This document shows positions 1 to 5,201 of a stretch of 5,201 bases of DNA, piece by piece. Position numbers and translations under genes: made by a program. The stretch is taken from contig CAKVNP010000189.1 of the NCBI GenBank assembly GCA_934777095.1, positions 1 to 5,201 on the forward strand, read 5' to 3'. This stretch comes from an uncultured Clostridium sp. (GTDB lineage: Bacteria > Bacillota > Clostridia > Clostridiales > Clostridiaceae). Position 1 is the stretch's first letter. Each line of letters starts with the position of its first letter. Below the pieces are notes generated by a model that saw only the letters and a program-made list of their open reading frames with translations, ran no database searches and was not told the DNA's origin.

Positions 1-630
1 AATTACTTTTTGAATATCAGTATTGATTACATTTTTCCCTGTTTCATCAACAACAAAAGCTGAACCAGTTGCCCCAAATGTTATATCTGTGACAATTTCT
101 GAAAATGCTTCAGCATCTTTTGAGAAGAATAGTATTCCTATAATTTCACCTTTTTCATCTCTTAATGGAGTTGTTATAGATATCTGTAATCCTCCATCTG
201 CTTTACTTACATTAGGTGCAGACATATAGCTTTCACCATTTTTACTTATTTCAAAGTAAACTTTATCACTTACATCTACTGTCTCTCCCAAAATTGTTCT
301 ACAAGTACCATTTAAGTCAATCAAAGCAGCTTTTATGTACCCTTGTGTATCCACTATTCCTGCTAGATACGCCAACTTTTCTTCAACAGTCTTTTTATCA
401 TCTGTAATAATCGGACTTTGAGCTACTATTTCAACCTTATCAATTTCTAATTCGATAATGTCACTTAACTCAATACCTACCTGTTTTGAGAATGCAGCTA
501 ATAATTCTTTTGAATTATTTAGTAAAGCATCACTTGCTGCAAAAAATGCTGACACGACAAACATAATACTAGTTACGATAACTATCATCATATTTCTTAT
601 AAGCATTTGTCTATTAATACTCATCTTCAT
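1..630 (-). CDS. Methyl-accepting chemotaxis protein, N-terminal part (dCache-type sensor), cut by window edge
   Basis: This is the first 210 codons of a gene that continues past position 1. The start (ATG at 630, MKMSINRQML...) follows a strong AGAAGGAG site at 642-649 with 11 nt spacing; a second in-frame ATG at 624 is possible but further from the site. Residues about 12-32 (NMMIVIVTSIMFVVSAFF) form a membrane anchor. From about 35 the chain is an extracytoplasmic sensor: a long helix (about 36-70), then Cache-like strands including VYFEISKNGESYMSAP (124-139), ISITTPLRDEKGEIIGILFF (150-169) and FGATGSAFVVDETGKNVINT (185-204). The last of these is the typical start of the membrane-proximal lobe of a double Cache domain. 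The second membrane helix, HAMP and the methyl-accepting signalling hairpin would lie off the left edge, so the chemoreceptor call rests on the anchor plus dCache architecture; a Cache-containing kinase or cyclase is the alternative. The expected role is sensing an extracellular ligand and signalling to CheA/CheW. It has its own promoter and is separated from the upstream operon by a terminator. Confidence 0.85.
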   Translation of the reverse strand, partial: MKMSINRQMLIRNMMIVIVTSIMFVVSAFFAASDALLNNSKELLAAFSKQVGIELSDIIELEIDKVEIVAQSPIITDDKKTVEEKLAYLAGIVDTQGYIKAALIDLNGTCRTILGETVDVSDKVYFEISKNGESYMSAPNVSKADGGLQISITTPLRDEKGEIIGILFFSKDAEAFSEIVTDITFGATGSAFVVDETGKNVINTDIQKVI

Positions 631-641
631 TTGTTTTTCAT

Positions 642-649
642 CTCCTTCT
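642..649 (-). promoter_or_regulatory. Ribosome binding site of the chemotaxis protein gene
   Basis: The minus strand reads AGAAGGAG here, an almost full Shine-Dalgarno match, 11 nt upstream of the ATG at 630. An out-of-frame ATG at 641 directly abuts the site and reaches TGA after four codons, so it is unlikely to be used. The site supports 630 as the start over the next in-frame ATG at 624, which would need 17 nt spacing. Confidence 0.75.
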
Positions 650-664
650 ACTTTGTTCAAATAT

Positions 665-691
665 TTATCGTCTATAAATTATCTTTCTTAA
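665..691 (-). promoter_or_regulatory. Candidate sigma-D (sigma-28, motility type) promoter for the chemotaxis gene
   Basis: On the minus strand, TTAA (688-691) is followed after exactly 15 nt by GACGATAA (665-672). The known sigma-28/sigma-D consensus is TAAA, 15 nt, GCCGATAA, so this matches 3 of 4 and 7 of 8 bases with ideal spacing. Transcription would start near 658 and give a leader of about 28 nt to the ATG at 630, containing the ribosome binding site. The downstream gene is a chemoreceptor, a classical sigma-D target, which fits. In such AT-rich DNA the -35 half is weak evidence; the CGATAA core carries most of the weight. Confidence 0.55.
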
Positions 692-700
692 TATTCTGAA

Positions 701-711
701 TTTTTTTTTTT
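701..711. repeat. Homopolymer tract, A11 on the minus strand
   Basis: Eleven T in a row on the plus strand (A11 in the transcription direction of the chemotaxis gene). It lies just upstream of the candidate sigma-D -35 element, where an A-tract could bend DNA or act as an UP-like element. The rest of the intergenic stretch 712-821 holds no ORF. It contains an AAGGAG at about 770 on the minus strand with no start codon after it, which I consider chance. Confidence 0.8.
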
Positions 712-813
712 AATATTTTTTCATTTTATAGTAGAAATATTATCCTTTTTCTTAATTTAAAAAATAACTCCTTCACATTCTGTCATTTCGAGTCAAATTA
801 TTTCATTTTATTT

Positions 814-845
814 CAATAAAAAAAAGAACGCTTACGCATTCTTTT
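814..845 (-). terminator. Rho-independent terminator of the YibE/F operon
   Basis: Nine bases past the last stop codon the minus strand folds as AAAAGAAUGC, loop GUAA, GCGUUCUUUU. This is a 10-bp stem with one U-G pair closed by a GNRA-type tetraloop, pairing 822-831 with 836-845. The 3' arm runs on into further U residues (818-821, then AUU), giving an uninterrupted U8. This is a textbook intrinsic terminator and ends the two-gene operon before the chemotaxis gene's own promoter. Confidence 0.92.
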
Positions 846-853
846 AATTTTAT

Positions 854-1618
854 TTACGCCACTTTGCTATCTTTTTCTTTTATATTATTTGAAATTAAAA
901 ATGAAGTAATTGGAATTATAATTACACATCCTATGCCGCCAAATACAGTGAAAATAAGCTGCTGGAACATAGCCTTCGTGTTTATTATCCTTTCAAATGT
1001 ATAGCCAAAATTCTTAAATAATAAAAACATCATCATAGATTCTCCTATTGAAGTAAACAATAAAGTATTGGCTGTAGTTCCTATAATATCTTTACCCATC
1101 ACTATTCCAGACTTAAATAATTCCTTGGAGCTAAGATTTTCATTATTTCGATAAACTTCATATACCGAAGTAGAAATTGCTATGGAAGTATCTATAATTG
1201 CACCTAATATACCAAAGATAATTATTGCAATCTGTACCTCCTTCATATTTACGTTTATGTCTGTTGAAAGATACATAGCATCTTCTTCATATACATCAAG
1301 ATCGTTATAACCTTTTATTGCAGTTTTACTTCCTGTAATCATAGATGCAGAAATCATAAGTAGTATTACAAGCTGAACTGCAATAAATGATGTTTTTGTC
1401 TTTTCATTTATACCATTTTGACCAAACAATATAATTACTGATAATATTATGCTGGCTAATATTGAAATTAATATGGGATTAGATCCATTACACATCATAT
1501 ATATTGAAATTAACAATACTCCTATATTCCCTAATAATGAAAGTATTGAATTAACTCCTCTTTCTTCTCCTATTATAATTACTAAGAAGAAGAATATTCC
1601 TGCTAGTATCTTAATCAT
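854..1618 (-). CDS. YibE/F family integral membrane protein (shorter, YibF-like)
   Basis: 254 residues, almost entirely membrane. Hydrophobic segments lie at about 2-17, 22-42, 47-65, 76-95, 127-150, 180-203 and 220-243, giving roughly seven helices. Recognised by the conserved YibE/F (PF07907-type) blocks: GILGAIIDTSIAISTSVYEV (136-155, with intramembrane Asp143), GKDIIGTTANTLLF (175-188, with Asp177) and FGGIG (226-230). A hydrophilic loop, about 103-127, carries an acidic run (DLDVYEEDA). The ATG at 1618 overlaps the end of the upstream gene by 8 nt (ATGATTAA), and an AAGGAAGG site sits about 11 nt upstream inside that gene, so translation is probably coupled. The family is named after Lactococcus YibE and YibF; its function and substrate are not established as far as I know. 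A transport or channel role is inferred only from topology. It probably works as a complex with the adjacent paralogue. Confidence 0.88.
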   Translation of the reverse strand: MIKILAGIFFFLVIIIGEERGVNSILSLLGNIGVLLISIYMMCNGSNPILISILASIILSVIILFGQNGINEKTKTSFIAVQLVILLMISASMITGSKTAIKGYNDLDVYEEDAMYLSTDINVNMKEVQIAIIIFGILGAIIDTSIAISTSVYEVYRNNENLSSKELFKSGIVMGKDIIGTTANTLLFTSIGESMMMFLLFKNFGYTFERIINTKAMFQQLIFTVFGGIGCVIIIPITSFLISNNIKEKDSKVA

Positions 1619-2762
1619 TAATAAGCTTCCTTCCTTTCATTATTAAAATAGCTATAAAGCCTGAAATAGGAATTGCTAAAACTATGCCAATTCCCCCAAC
1701 TAAAAATCTTATTATTTCAAATGGTATTTGAAATTTAAGTATTGATATTAAGGGATATCCGTTTTTTATCTTTAATATAATCATGGGTATTGTGCCACAC
1801 ATATAATTAAAAAATAATACATTTATCATGGTACCCATAATATCATAGCCAATTTCCTTAACGGATAGAATCAATGCCTTAACAGTAATATTTTTATCTT
1901 TATTAATCAGCTCATTTACTGCAACTGATATAGAAATTGCTACATCCATCACTGCTCCAAGTCCACCTATTAAAACACCAGCCATAAAAATATGTTCTAA
2001 ATCTTCTGCTCTAGAAATATACTCCATCATCATATATTCAGGCTGTTCGCCAAATCTTAAAGCTATATTATATATAAAATATACTGCTGACATTGACAGC
2101 AAGGTAGAGATTATCGCTACAAAAGTCTGTCTATTAATTCCACTTACCAGTATCAAAGAGCAGATACTAAAAGCGATAATAAGCATATTACATAAAAATA
2201 TGATATTTTCTCCCTTAGAATATAAATCTAAAGCATAAATAAATAATGAAATATTTATTATTAGAGATAATACTGCCAGCAAACCTTTTTTCCCTGAAAC
2301 TAATAATATTGCCATAATAAATATAGATAAGGCAATTGAAATATACTTGTCCCTCTTCACGTTAATAATTGAGCCTGTAACTCCTCCTGCCGACTCTTTT
2401 GCAGTAATAAATAAATCATTGCCCTTTTTATATTTTTCATCATTTACTCCCGAATAAGAGTAATTATTAGTAAGTTTTATTGAACTACCTTTATATTCTC
2501 CATTCTTAATAATTGCTGTAATATCCTGAATATAGTATTTTTCTACAACTCCCTCTTCACTAGTTTCCTCATGGTCAAAGGCATTTTCTACCTCTATTAC
2601 CTTAGCAATAGTCTTATCATACATAAAATAATTATGATATGTAAAAATAACCGCAGTTAATAAAAGAATTAATACTGACATATATACTAAAGCTTTACGC
2701 TTATCTTTTAAAATCCCTTCCTTAACTACCTTAATATCTGGTACTAAAACCAAACTACCCAT
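1611..2762 (-). CDS. YibE/F family integral membrane protein with extracytoplasmic domain (longer, YibE-like)
   Basis: 383 residues from ATG at 2762. A basic N-terminus (KDKRK, 19-23) precedes a membrane helix (about 24-42). Next is a domain of about 95 residues (45-138), probably outside the cell and rich in beta strands, with EYKGSSIKL and KKGNDLFI turns typical of YibE proteins. Then come about seven helices (140-157, 159-178, 186-207, 212-231, 258-281, 310-330, 352-375). Family blocks are GGLGAVMDVAISISVAVNEL (266-285, Asp273), GYDIMGTMINVLFF (305-318, Asp307) and VGGIG (355-359). From about residue 157 onward it is a paralogue of the downstream gene, so it looks like a YibF-type core plus an N-terminal sensor or coupling domain. 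Start uncertainty: AAGGGG touches the ATG at 2762 with no spacing, whereas an in-frame TTG at 2753 has 9 nt, so the true protein may begin three codons later. Function is unknown; membrane transport is inferred from topology. Confidence 0.88.
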   Translation of the reverse strand: MGSLVLVPDIKVVKEGILKDKRKALVYMSVLILLLTAVIFTYHNYFMYDKTIAKVIEVENAFDHEETSEEGVVEKYYIQDITAIIKNGEYKGSSIKLTNNYSYSGVNDEKYKKGNDLFITAKESAGGVTGSIINVKRDKYISIALSIFIMAILLVSGKKGLLAVLSLIINISLFIYALDLYSKGENIIFLCNMLIIAFSICSLILVSGINRQTFVAIISTLLSMSAVYFIYNIALRFGEQPEYMMMEYISRAEDLEHIFMAGVLIGGLGAVMDVAISISVAVNELINKDKNITVKALILSVKEIGYDIMGTMINVLFFNYMCGTIPMIILKIKNGYPLISILKFQIPFEIIRFLVGGIGIVLAIPISGFIAILIMKGRKLIND

Positions 2763-2768
2763 CCCCTT
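2763..2768 (-). promoter_or_regulatory. Ribosome binding site that puts the YibE-like start in doubt
   Basis: AAGGGG on the minus strand lies directly against the ATG at 2762, leaving zero spacing, but is 9 nt from the in-frame TTG at 2753. The normal spacing of about 5-10 nt favours the TTG. It is also the second copy of the 11-bp repeat AATTTAAGGGG. Confidence 0.5.
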
Positions 2769-2774
2769 AAATTT

Positions 2775-2797
2775 TCTTTAATAAAACATATTAAAGA
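2775..2797. repeat. Perfect 9-bp inverted repeat in the leader of the YibE-like gene
   Basis: TCTTTAATA (2775-2783) and TATTAAAGA (2789-2797) pair perfectly around a 5-nt loop. The sequence abuts the core CTAGAG stem of the neighbouring hairpin at 2797/2798 and shares bases 2793-2797 with that hairpin's lower, wobble-paired part. It could be a protein operator, an RNA leader hairpin, or simply AT-rich chance; all pairs but two are A-T. Confidence 0.5.
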
Positions 2798-2820
2798 CTA
2801 GAGAAATAACTCTAGCCCCT
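2793..2820 (-). terminator. Terminator-like hairpin after topB
   Basis: The minus-strand RNA folds as AGGGGCUAGAG, loop UUAUUU, CUCUAGUCUUU. The core is a 6-bp perfect stem CUAGAG/CUCUAG (2798-2803 with 2810-2815), extended by one G-C, three G-U and one A-U pair. It is followed by the moderately U-rich stretch AAUAUGUUUUAUU rather than a clean U run. It begins 17 nt after the topB stop, so a terminator is the simplest reading, though weaker than the one at 822-845. Confidence 0.65.
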
Positions 2821-2826
2821 TAAATT

Positions 2827-2835
2827 ATTTTACCA
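2827..2835 (-). promoter_or_regulatory. Weak candidate extended -10 promoter for the YibE/F operon
   Basis: Three bases after the topB stop the minus strand reads TGGTAAAAT, matching the extended -10 form TGnTATAAT with one mismatch in the hexamer. No convincing -35 is visible 17 nt upstream (ATGGAA). If used, transcription would begin near 2820, exactly at the base of the GGGGCUAGAG hairpin, making that hairpin a 5' leader structure. This is a low-confidence call. Confidence 0.25.
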
Positions 2836-2837
2836 TA

Positions 2838-5018
2838 TTAATTTATAAATTCCATCTTCCAGTTATAATATCCTGTCTTTTCATCTTTTTCATATCTTAA
2901 ATATGCTGAGAAGAAAGTTCCCTTTTTGCTCTTTAGATTTCTAAAGCCGACTTTTCCATTCTTAAGTAAAAGTTCCACCATTTCTTTAGTTACTTTCTTG
3001 CCCATGGATTCGATAAACTTATCATTTTTCCAGACAGTAAATTTACAGCCATTTTTCCAGTTAGTGCAGCCGAAGCCTTTTTCACCTTCAATTACTGGAT
3101 TGCCGCATACGGGACACTTTCCTACTTCTTCTGCACCTTCAGGTACTGCAACCTTAAACTTATGAAGCAGTGAAGTATCATTTTTTATTTTATCTACTGA
3201 TTCCCTAGTGAAATCATAAATAAGATTTAAGAAATCCTGTTTCTTAAACTTTCCTTTTTCTATATCAGATAAAGTCTTTTCCAGTCTGCCGGTATATTCT
3301 AAGTCTAAAAGTTCCTTAGCTGGGAAGATCTCAACAATAGTTCTTCCTAATTCTGTAGCAATTAAGCTCTTTCCTTTAGCTGCTATATAACCGATATCCT
3401 TCAGCTTTTTGATAGTTTCCGCCCTTGTTGCTGGCGTACCTATACTAAATCCACTAAGGATTGCATTCATCATTTCTTCTGAATTGCTTTCATCATCGGA
3501 AGCATCATCTTTAAAACTCTTACCGCAGGTTTCCATTACTCTTAAAAGTGTCTTTTCGGTATGATGTTTTGGCGGTTTTTTAGTTACCTTAGTAACCTTG
3601 CTGCCTGTAACATCTAAATTTTCACCTTTTTCAACAAGAGGAAGGATTGTATCCTTAGTATCAATTTTTTCTACTACTCTCCAACCTTTTACTATTTCAA
3701 CTCTTCCTTTAGAAATAAATTCACCAGGTATCTTTTCATCATTTACCTTTAAAGTGATTTTAGTTTCTTCAAATTCAGCTACTGGCATAAACTGCATGAT
3801 AAATCTATTTTTAATTGCATTATATACTTTTTCTTCATCAGGAGTTAAACCCTTAGGAATAACATATGTTGGTGTAATGGCACTATGGCTTTCTACCTTA
3901 GAGTTATCAAATACTCTTTTTGACTTAACAAATTTAATTTGATCTTCATATGGCAGTCCTTTTTTAAGGTTATCTAAAACCTTTCTTGCCCTGTCCTCTA
4001 AACTTTCCTCTAAAACAGTACTTGCTGTTCTTGGATAAGTAGTATATTTCTTTTCATAAAGGCTTTGTGCTACCTTTAATACTTTATCGGCAGTCCATCC
4101 TTTATATTTACTAGTTATGTATCCCTGAAGGTTTGATAAGTTAAATAAAGGCTGTGGATATTCTCTCTTCTTTTCTATTTCCTTATCTACTACTACACCG
4201 GTCTTTTCCTTTAAAGCTTTACTTATTTCATCTAGGTATTCTTTCTTTTCAAATTTTTCACTATTTTTTTCATAATACATAGCTTCAAATTCAGTATTAT
4301 CCTTAGATTTAAAGTTTGTTAGCAGCTTATAATATGAGCTAGCTTGAAAGTTTTCAATTTCCTTATCTCTATCATATATAATCTTTAATGTAGGCAGCAA
4401 TACTCTTCCTATATTTAAAATTTTTCTTTCTTTACCTGTTCCGCCATAACGCAGAGTAGCAACTGAAGTTAAATTAATCCCGATAACCCAGTCAGCAAAC
4501 TGTCTTCCTATTCCTGCATCCTGCAGTGGCTGCATATCTGAGTTAGGCTTTAAATTAGCCATTCCCTTTTTAACTTCATCTTCAGTCCATTCATTTAATA
4601 AAAGTCTATAAATAGGTTTTTTAATGTCATAATGAATAAACAATTCATCAGATATAACTTGTCCTTCACGGTCAAAGTCAGTTGCTGAGATTATTCCATC
4701 TACATCTGGCCTGTCTATTAATCCTTTAATAATATTAATTTGTTTTTCCGCACCCTTATCTACTACTGTCCTATCATAGCTATCGCATTTAACCTTATAT
4801 TTAAACTCTTCTGGTATAAATGGAAACTTCTCCATTCTCCAGCCCTTCATGTTTTCATCATAGTCTTTTGCATCATATAACTGTAAAAGATGCCCAAAGG
4901 CCCAAGTTATATAGTATCCGTTTCCTTCAAAATATCCATCTCTTCTAGTCTTTATTTTAAAGGCATCCGCAATATTTTTTGCAACGGAAGGTTTTTCTGC
5001 AATGATAACTTTTGCCAT
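2838..5018 (-). CDS. topB: DNA topoisomerase III (type IA topoisomerase)
   Basis: 726 residues, complete. Type IA enzymes cut one DNA strand through a 5'-phosphotyrosine bond and pass another strand through; topoisomerase III mainly decatenates DNA and resolves recombination and replication intermediates in the cytoplasm. The TOPRIM domain is at the N-terminus, with Glu8 in AEKPS and the DxDRE triad Asp114, Asp116, Glu118 (ATDFDREG). Other family blocks are GRQFADWVIGINLT (171-184), GRVLLPTL (204-211), active-site Tyr328 in TTYPRT (the number reported for E. coli TopB), SHSAITPT (377-384) and GTPATRAETI (527-536, Arg532). The tail has a zinc ribbon with Cys635, Cys638, Cys651 and Cys658, then a short C-terminal repeat-like segment ending in YYNWKMEF. 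The length fits Firmicute TopB and no frameshift is seen. The start at 5018 is supported by TGAGG with 7 nt spacing. Odd points: the usual GRVQTPTL is GRVLLPTL, and the residue after PRT is Ala332 rather than the common Asp. A TopA identity is unlikely given YPRT and the length. Confidence 0.96.
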   Translation of the reverse strand: MAKVIIAEKPSVAKNIADAFKIKTRRDGYFEGNGYYITWAFGHLLQLYDAKDYDENMKGWRMEKFPFIPEEFKYKVKCDSYDRTVVDKGAEKQINIIKGLIDRPDVDGIISATDFDREGQVISDELFIHYDIKKPIYRLLLNEWTEDEVKKGMANLKPNSDMQPLQDAGIGRQFADWVIGINLTSVATLRYGGTGKERKILNIGRVLLPTLKIIYDRDKEIENFQASSYYKLLTNFKSKDNTEFEAMYYEKNSEKFEKKEYLDEISKALKEKTGVVVDKEIEKKREYPQPLFNLSNLQGYITSKYKGWTADKVLKVAQSLYEKKYTTYPRTASTVLEESLEDRARKVLDNLKKGLPYEDQIKFVKSKRVFDNSKVESHSAITPTYVIPKGLTPDEEKVYNAIKNRFIMQFMPVAEFEETKITLKVNDEKIPGEFISKGRVEIVKGWRVVEKIDTKDTILPLVEKGENLDVTGSKVTKVTKKPPKHHTEKTLLRVMETCGKSFKDDASDDESNSEEMMNAILSGFSIGTPATRAETIKKLKDIGYIAAKGKSLIATELGRTIVEIFPAKELLDLEYTGRLEKTLSDIEKGKFKKQDFLNLIYDFTRESVDKIKNDTSLLHKFKVAVPEGAEEVGKCPVCGNPVIEGEKGFGCTNWKNGCKFTVWKNDKFIESMGKKVTKEMVELLLKNGKVGFRNLKSKKGTFFSAYLRYEKDEKTGYYNWKMEFIN

Positions 5019-5025
5019 ACTAAAA

Positions 5026-5030
5026 CCTCA
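5026..5030 (-). promoter_or_regulatory. Ribosome binding site of topB
   Basis: TGAGG on the minus strand, preceded by GTGAAG, lies 7 nt before the ATG at 5018. The encoded N-terminus MAKVIIAEKPS is the canonical beginning of the family, so this start is secure. Confidence 0.75.
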
Positions 5031-5054
5031 CTTCACATTTTTATCAACCTTAAT

Positions 5055-5063
5055 ATATTATCA
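5055..5063 (-). promoter_or_regulatory. Candidate extended -10 promoter of topB
   Basis: The minus strand reads TGATAATAT, an extended -10 (TGnTAATAT) with five of six hexamer matches to TATAAT. Transcription would start near 5048, giving a leader of about 30 nt. No clear -35 is visible, since the region 17 nt upstream is the tspO terminator stem, so the call rests on the extended -10 alone. Confidence 0.4.
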
Positions 5064-5071
5064 TTAAAATT

Positions 5072-5105
5072 AAAATAAGGCTAGTAATTAAACTAACCTT
5101 ATTTT
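5072..5105 (-). terminator. Rho-independent terminator of tspO
   Basis: The arms AAAATAAGG (5072-5080) and CCTTATTTT (5097-5105) pair over 9 bp. A C/A mismatch (5081/5096) and a further 3 bp (5082-5084 with 5093-5095) follow, around an 8-nt loop. On the minus strand the stem starts at the last base of the tspO TGA and runs into UUUUAAUUUUAAU, a reasonable U-rich tail. The stem is AT-rich, so strength is moderate; near-symmetry could also allow function on the plus strand. Confidence 0.7.
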
Positions 5106-5201
5106 CACATTTCATTATAAACCCACACAAAATAATTTAATACGCCTGCATAGCATAGCCAGAGAATATATGGAATCATCAAGTAAGCAGCTGTTTTATC
5201 T
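5105..5201 (-). CDS. tspO: TspO/MBR family protein, C-terminal fragment (gene continues past right edge)
   Basis: Only the last 31 codons lie in the window, ending at TGA (5105-5107); the codon frame begins at 5200. The peptide reads DKTAAYLMIPYILWLCYA, followed by GVLNYFVWVYNEM. This matches the fifth, last helix of TspO/MBR (translocator protein, peripheral benzodiazepine receptor) proteins, where a small residue, PY-[LI]-x-W and A-x-x-LN-Y-x-x-W-x-[LY]-N recur. Such proteins are five-helix membrane proteins that bind porphyrins and related tetrapyrroles; in bacteria they are linked to stress and tetrapyrrole regulation. With 31 residues the family call is good but rests on one helix. It has its own terminator and so is probably not cotranscribed with topB. 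Confidence 0.82.
   Translation of the reverse strand, partial: DKTAAYLMIPYILWLCYAGVLNYFVWVYNEM

Larger units (their letters stand above)
2763..2826 (-). repeat. 11-bp direct repeat AATTTAAGGGG flanking the leader hairpins
   Basis: Exact copies on the minus strand at 2816-2826 and 2763-2773, 53 bp apart start to start. The upstream copy supplies the GGGG 5' arm of the terminator-like hairpin; the downstream copy supplies the Shine-Dalgarno sequence of the YibE-like gene. Low-complexity DNA makes chance possible, but the GGGG is unusual in this composition. Confidence 0.6.

Noticed and set aside
23..407. Plus-strand open frames of 68 and 63 codons at 23-229 and 216-407
   Set aside because: They are antisense to the chemotaxis gene, have no ribosome binding site or recognisable domain, and overlap each other; the minus-strand frame is open for all 210 codons with clear family features.
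627..641. Four-codon minus-strand ORF (ATG AAA AAC AAA TGA) overlapping the receptor start by ATGA
   Set aside because: Its ATG directly touches the ribosome binding site with no spacing, so it is unlikely to be translated; the next ATG with 11 nt spacing fits better.
458..691. Plus-strand 77-codon frame with a hydrophobic stretch
   Set aside because: The hydrophobic run is the antisense of the receptor's membrane helix, and the frame runs through the receptor's start, ribosome binding site and promoter.
701..711. T11 run as the tail of a plus-strand terminator
   Set aside because: No stable G/C-containing stem precedes it and there is no plus-strand gene to terminate.
760..775. AAGGAG on the minus strand as the start of a small gene upstream of the receptor
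   Set aside because: No ATG, GTG or TTG follows at a usable distance and stop codons (TAA) come almost at once.
3598..3942. Plus-strand 114-codon frame inside topB
   Set aside because: It is antisense to conserved topoisomerase blocks, has no supporting site, and is a by-product of topB codon composition.
1..5201. CRISPR array, insertion sequence, tRNA/rRNA, toxin-antitoxin or defence island
   Set aside because: I saw no regularly spaced repeats, terminal inverted repeats with a transposase, tRNA-like folds or small-gene pairs of these kinds; apart from short gaps the window is filled by the listed genes.

Overview
The window is AT-rich DNA, and every gene I can support lies on the minus strand. 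The composition, the strong purine-rich ribosome binding sites (for example AGAAGGAG and AAGGAAGG), the A/T-rich codon use and the gene content suggest a low-GC, probably motile Firmicute of the Clostridium type. I cannot name a species from this sequence.

In transcription order, from high to low coordinates, the layout is as follows. (1) At 5105-5201 is the last 31 codons of a gene entering from the right edge, recognisable as the C-terminal membrane helix of a TspO/MBR-family protein; its terminator hairpin begins at the last base of the stop codon. (2) At 2838-5018 is a complete type IA DNA topoisomerase of the topoisomerase III (TopB) type, with TOPRIM acidic residues, a Tyr328 active site and a four-cysteine zinc ribbon near the C-terminus. 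(3) At 2763-2837 is a short structured gap with a terminator-like hairpin, a second abutting hairpin and a duplicated 11-bp sequence. (4) At 1611-2762 and 854-1618 is a two-gene operon of YibE/F-family membrane proteins whose reading frames overlap by 8 nt, closed by a strong terminator at 822-845. (5) At 631-853 is an intergenic region with a sigma-D (flagellar/chemotaxis type) promoter candidate and an A11 tract. (6) At 1-630 is the N-terminal 210 residues of a methyl-accepting chemotaxis protein, which runs off the left edge.

The genes look like four independent transcription units (tspO, topB, the yibE/F pair, mcp) rather than one pathway, because a hairpin terminator separates each neighbouring pair. 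Only the two YibE/F proteins are clearly linked. They are paralogues sharing the same intramembrane motifs at the same spacing, so they probably form a hetero-oligomeric membrane complex of unknown substrate. I found no CRISPR array, insertion sequence, tRNA or rRNA, and no evident novel defence or mobile system. The most open biology is the YibE/F pair and the leader structure upstream of it.
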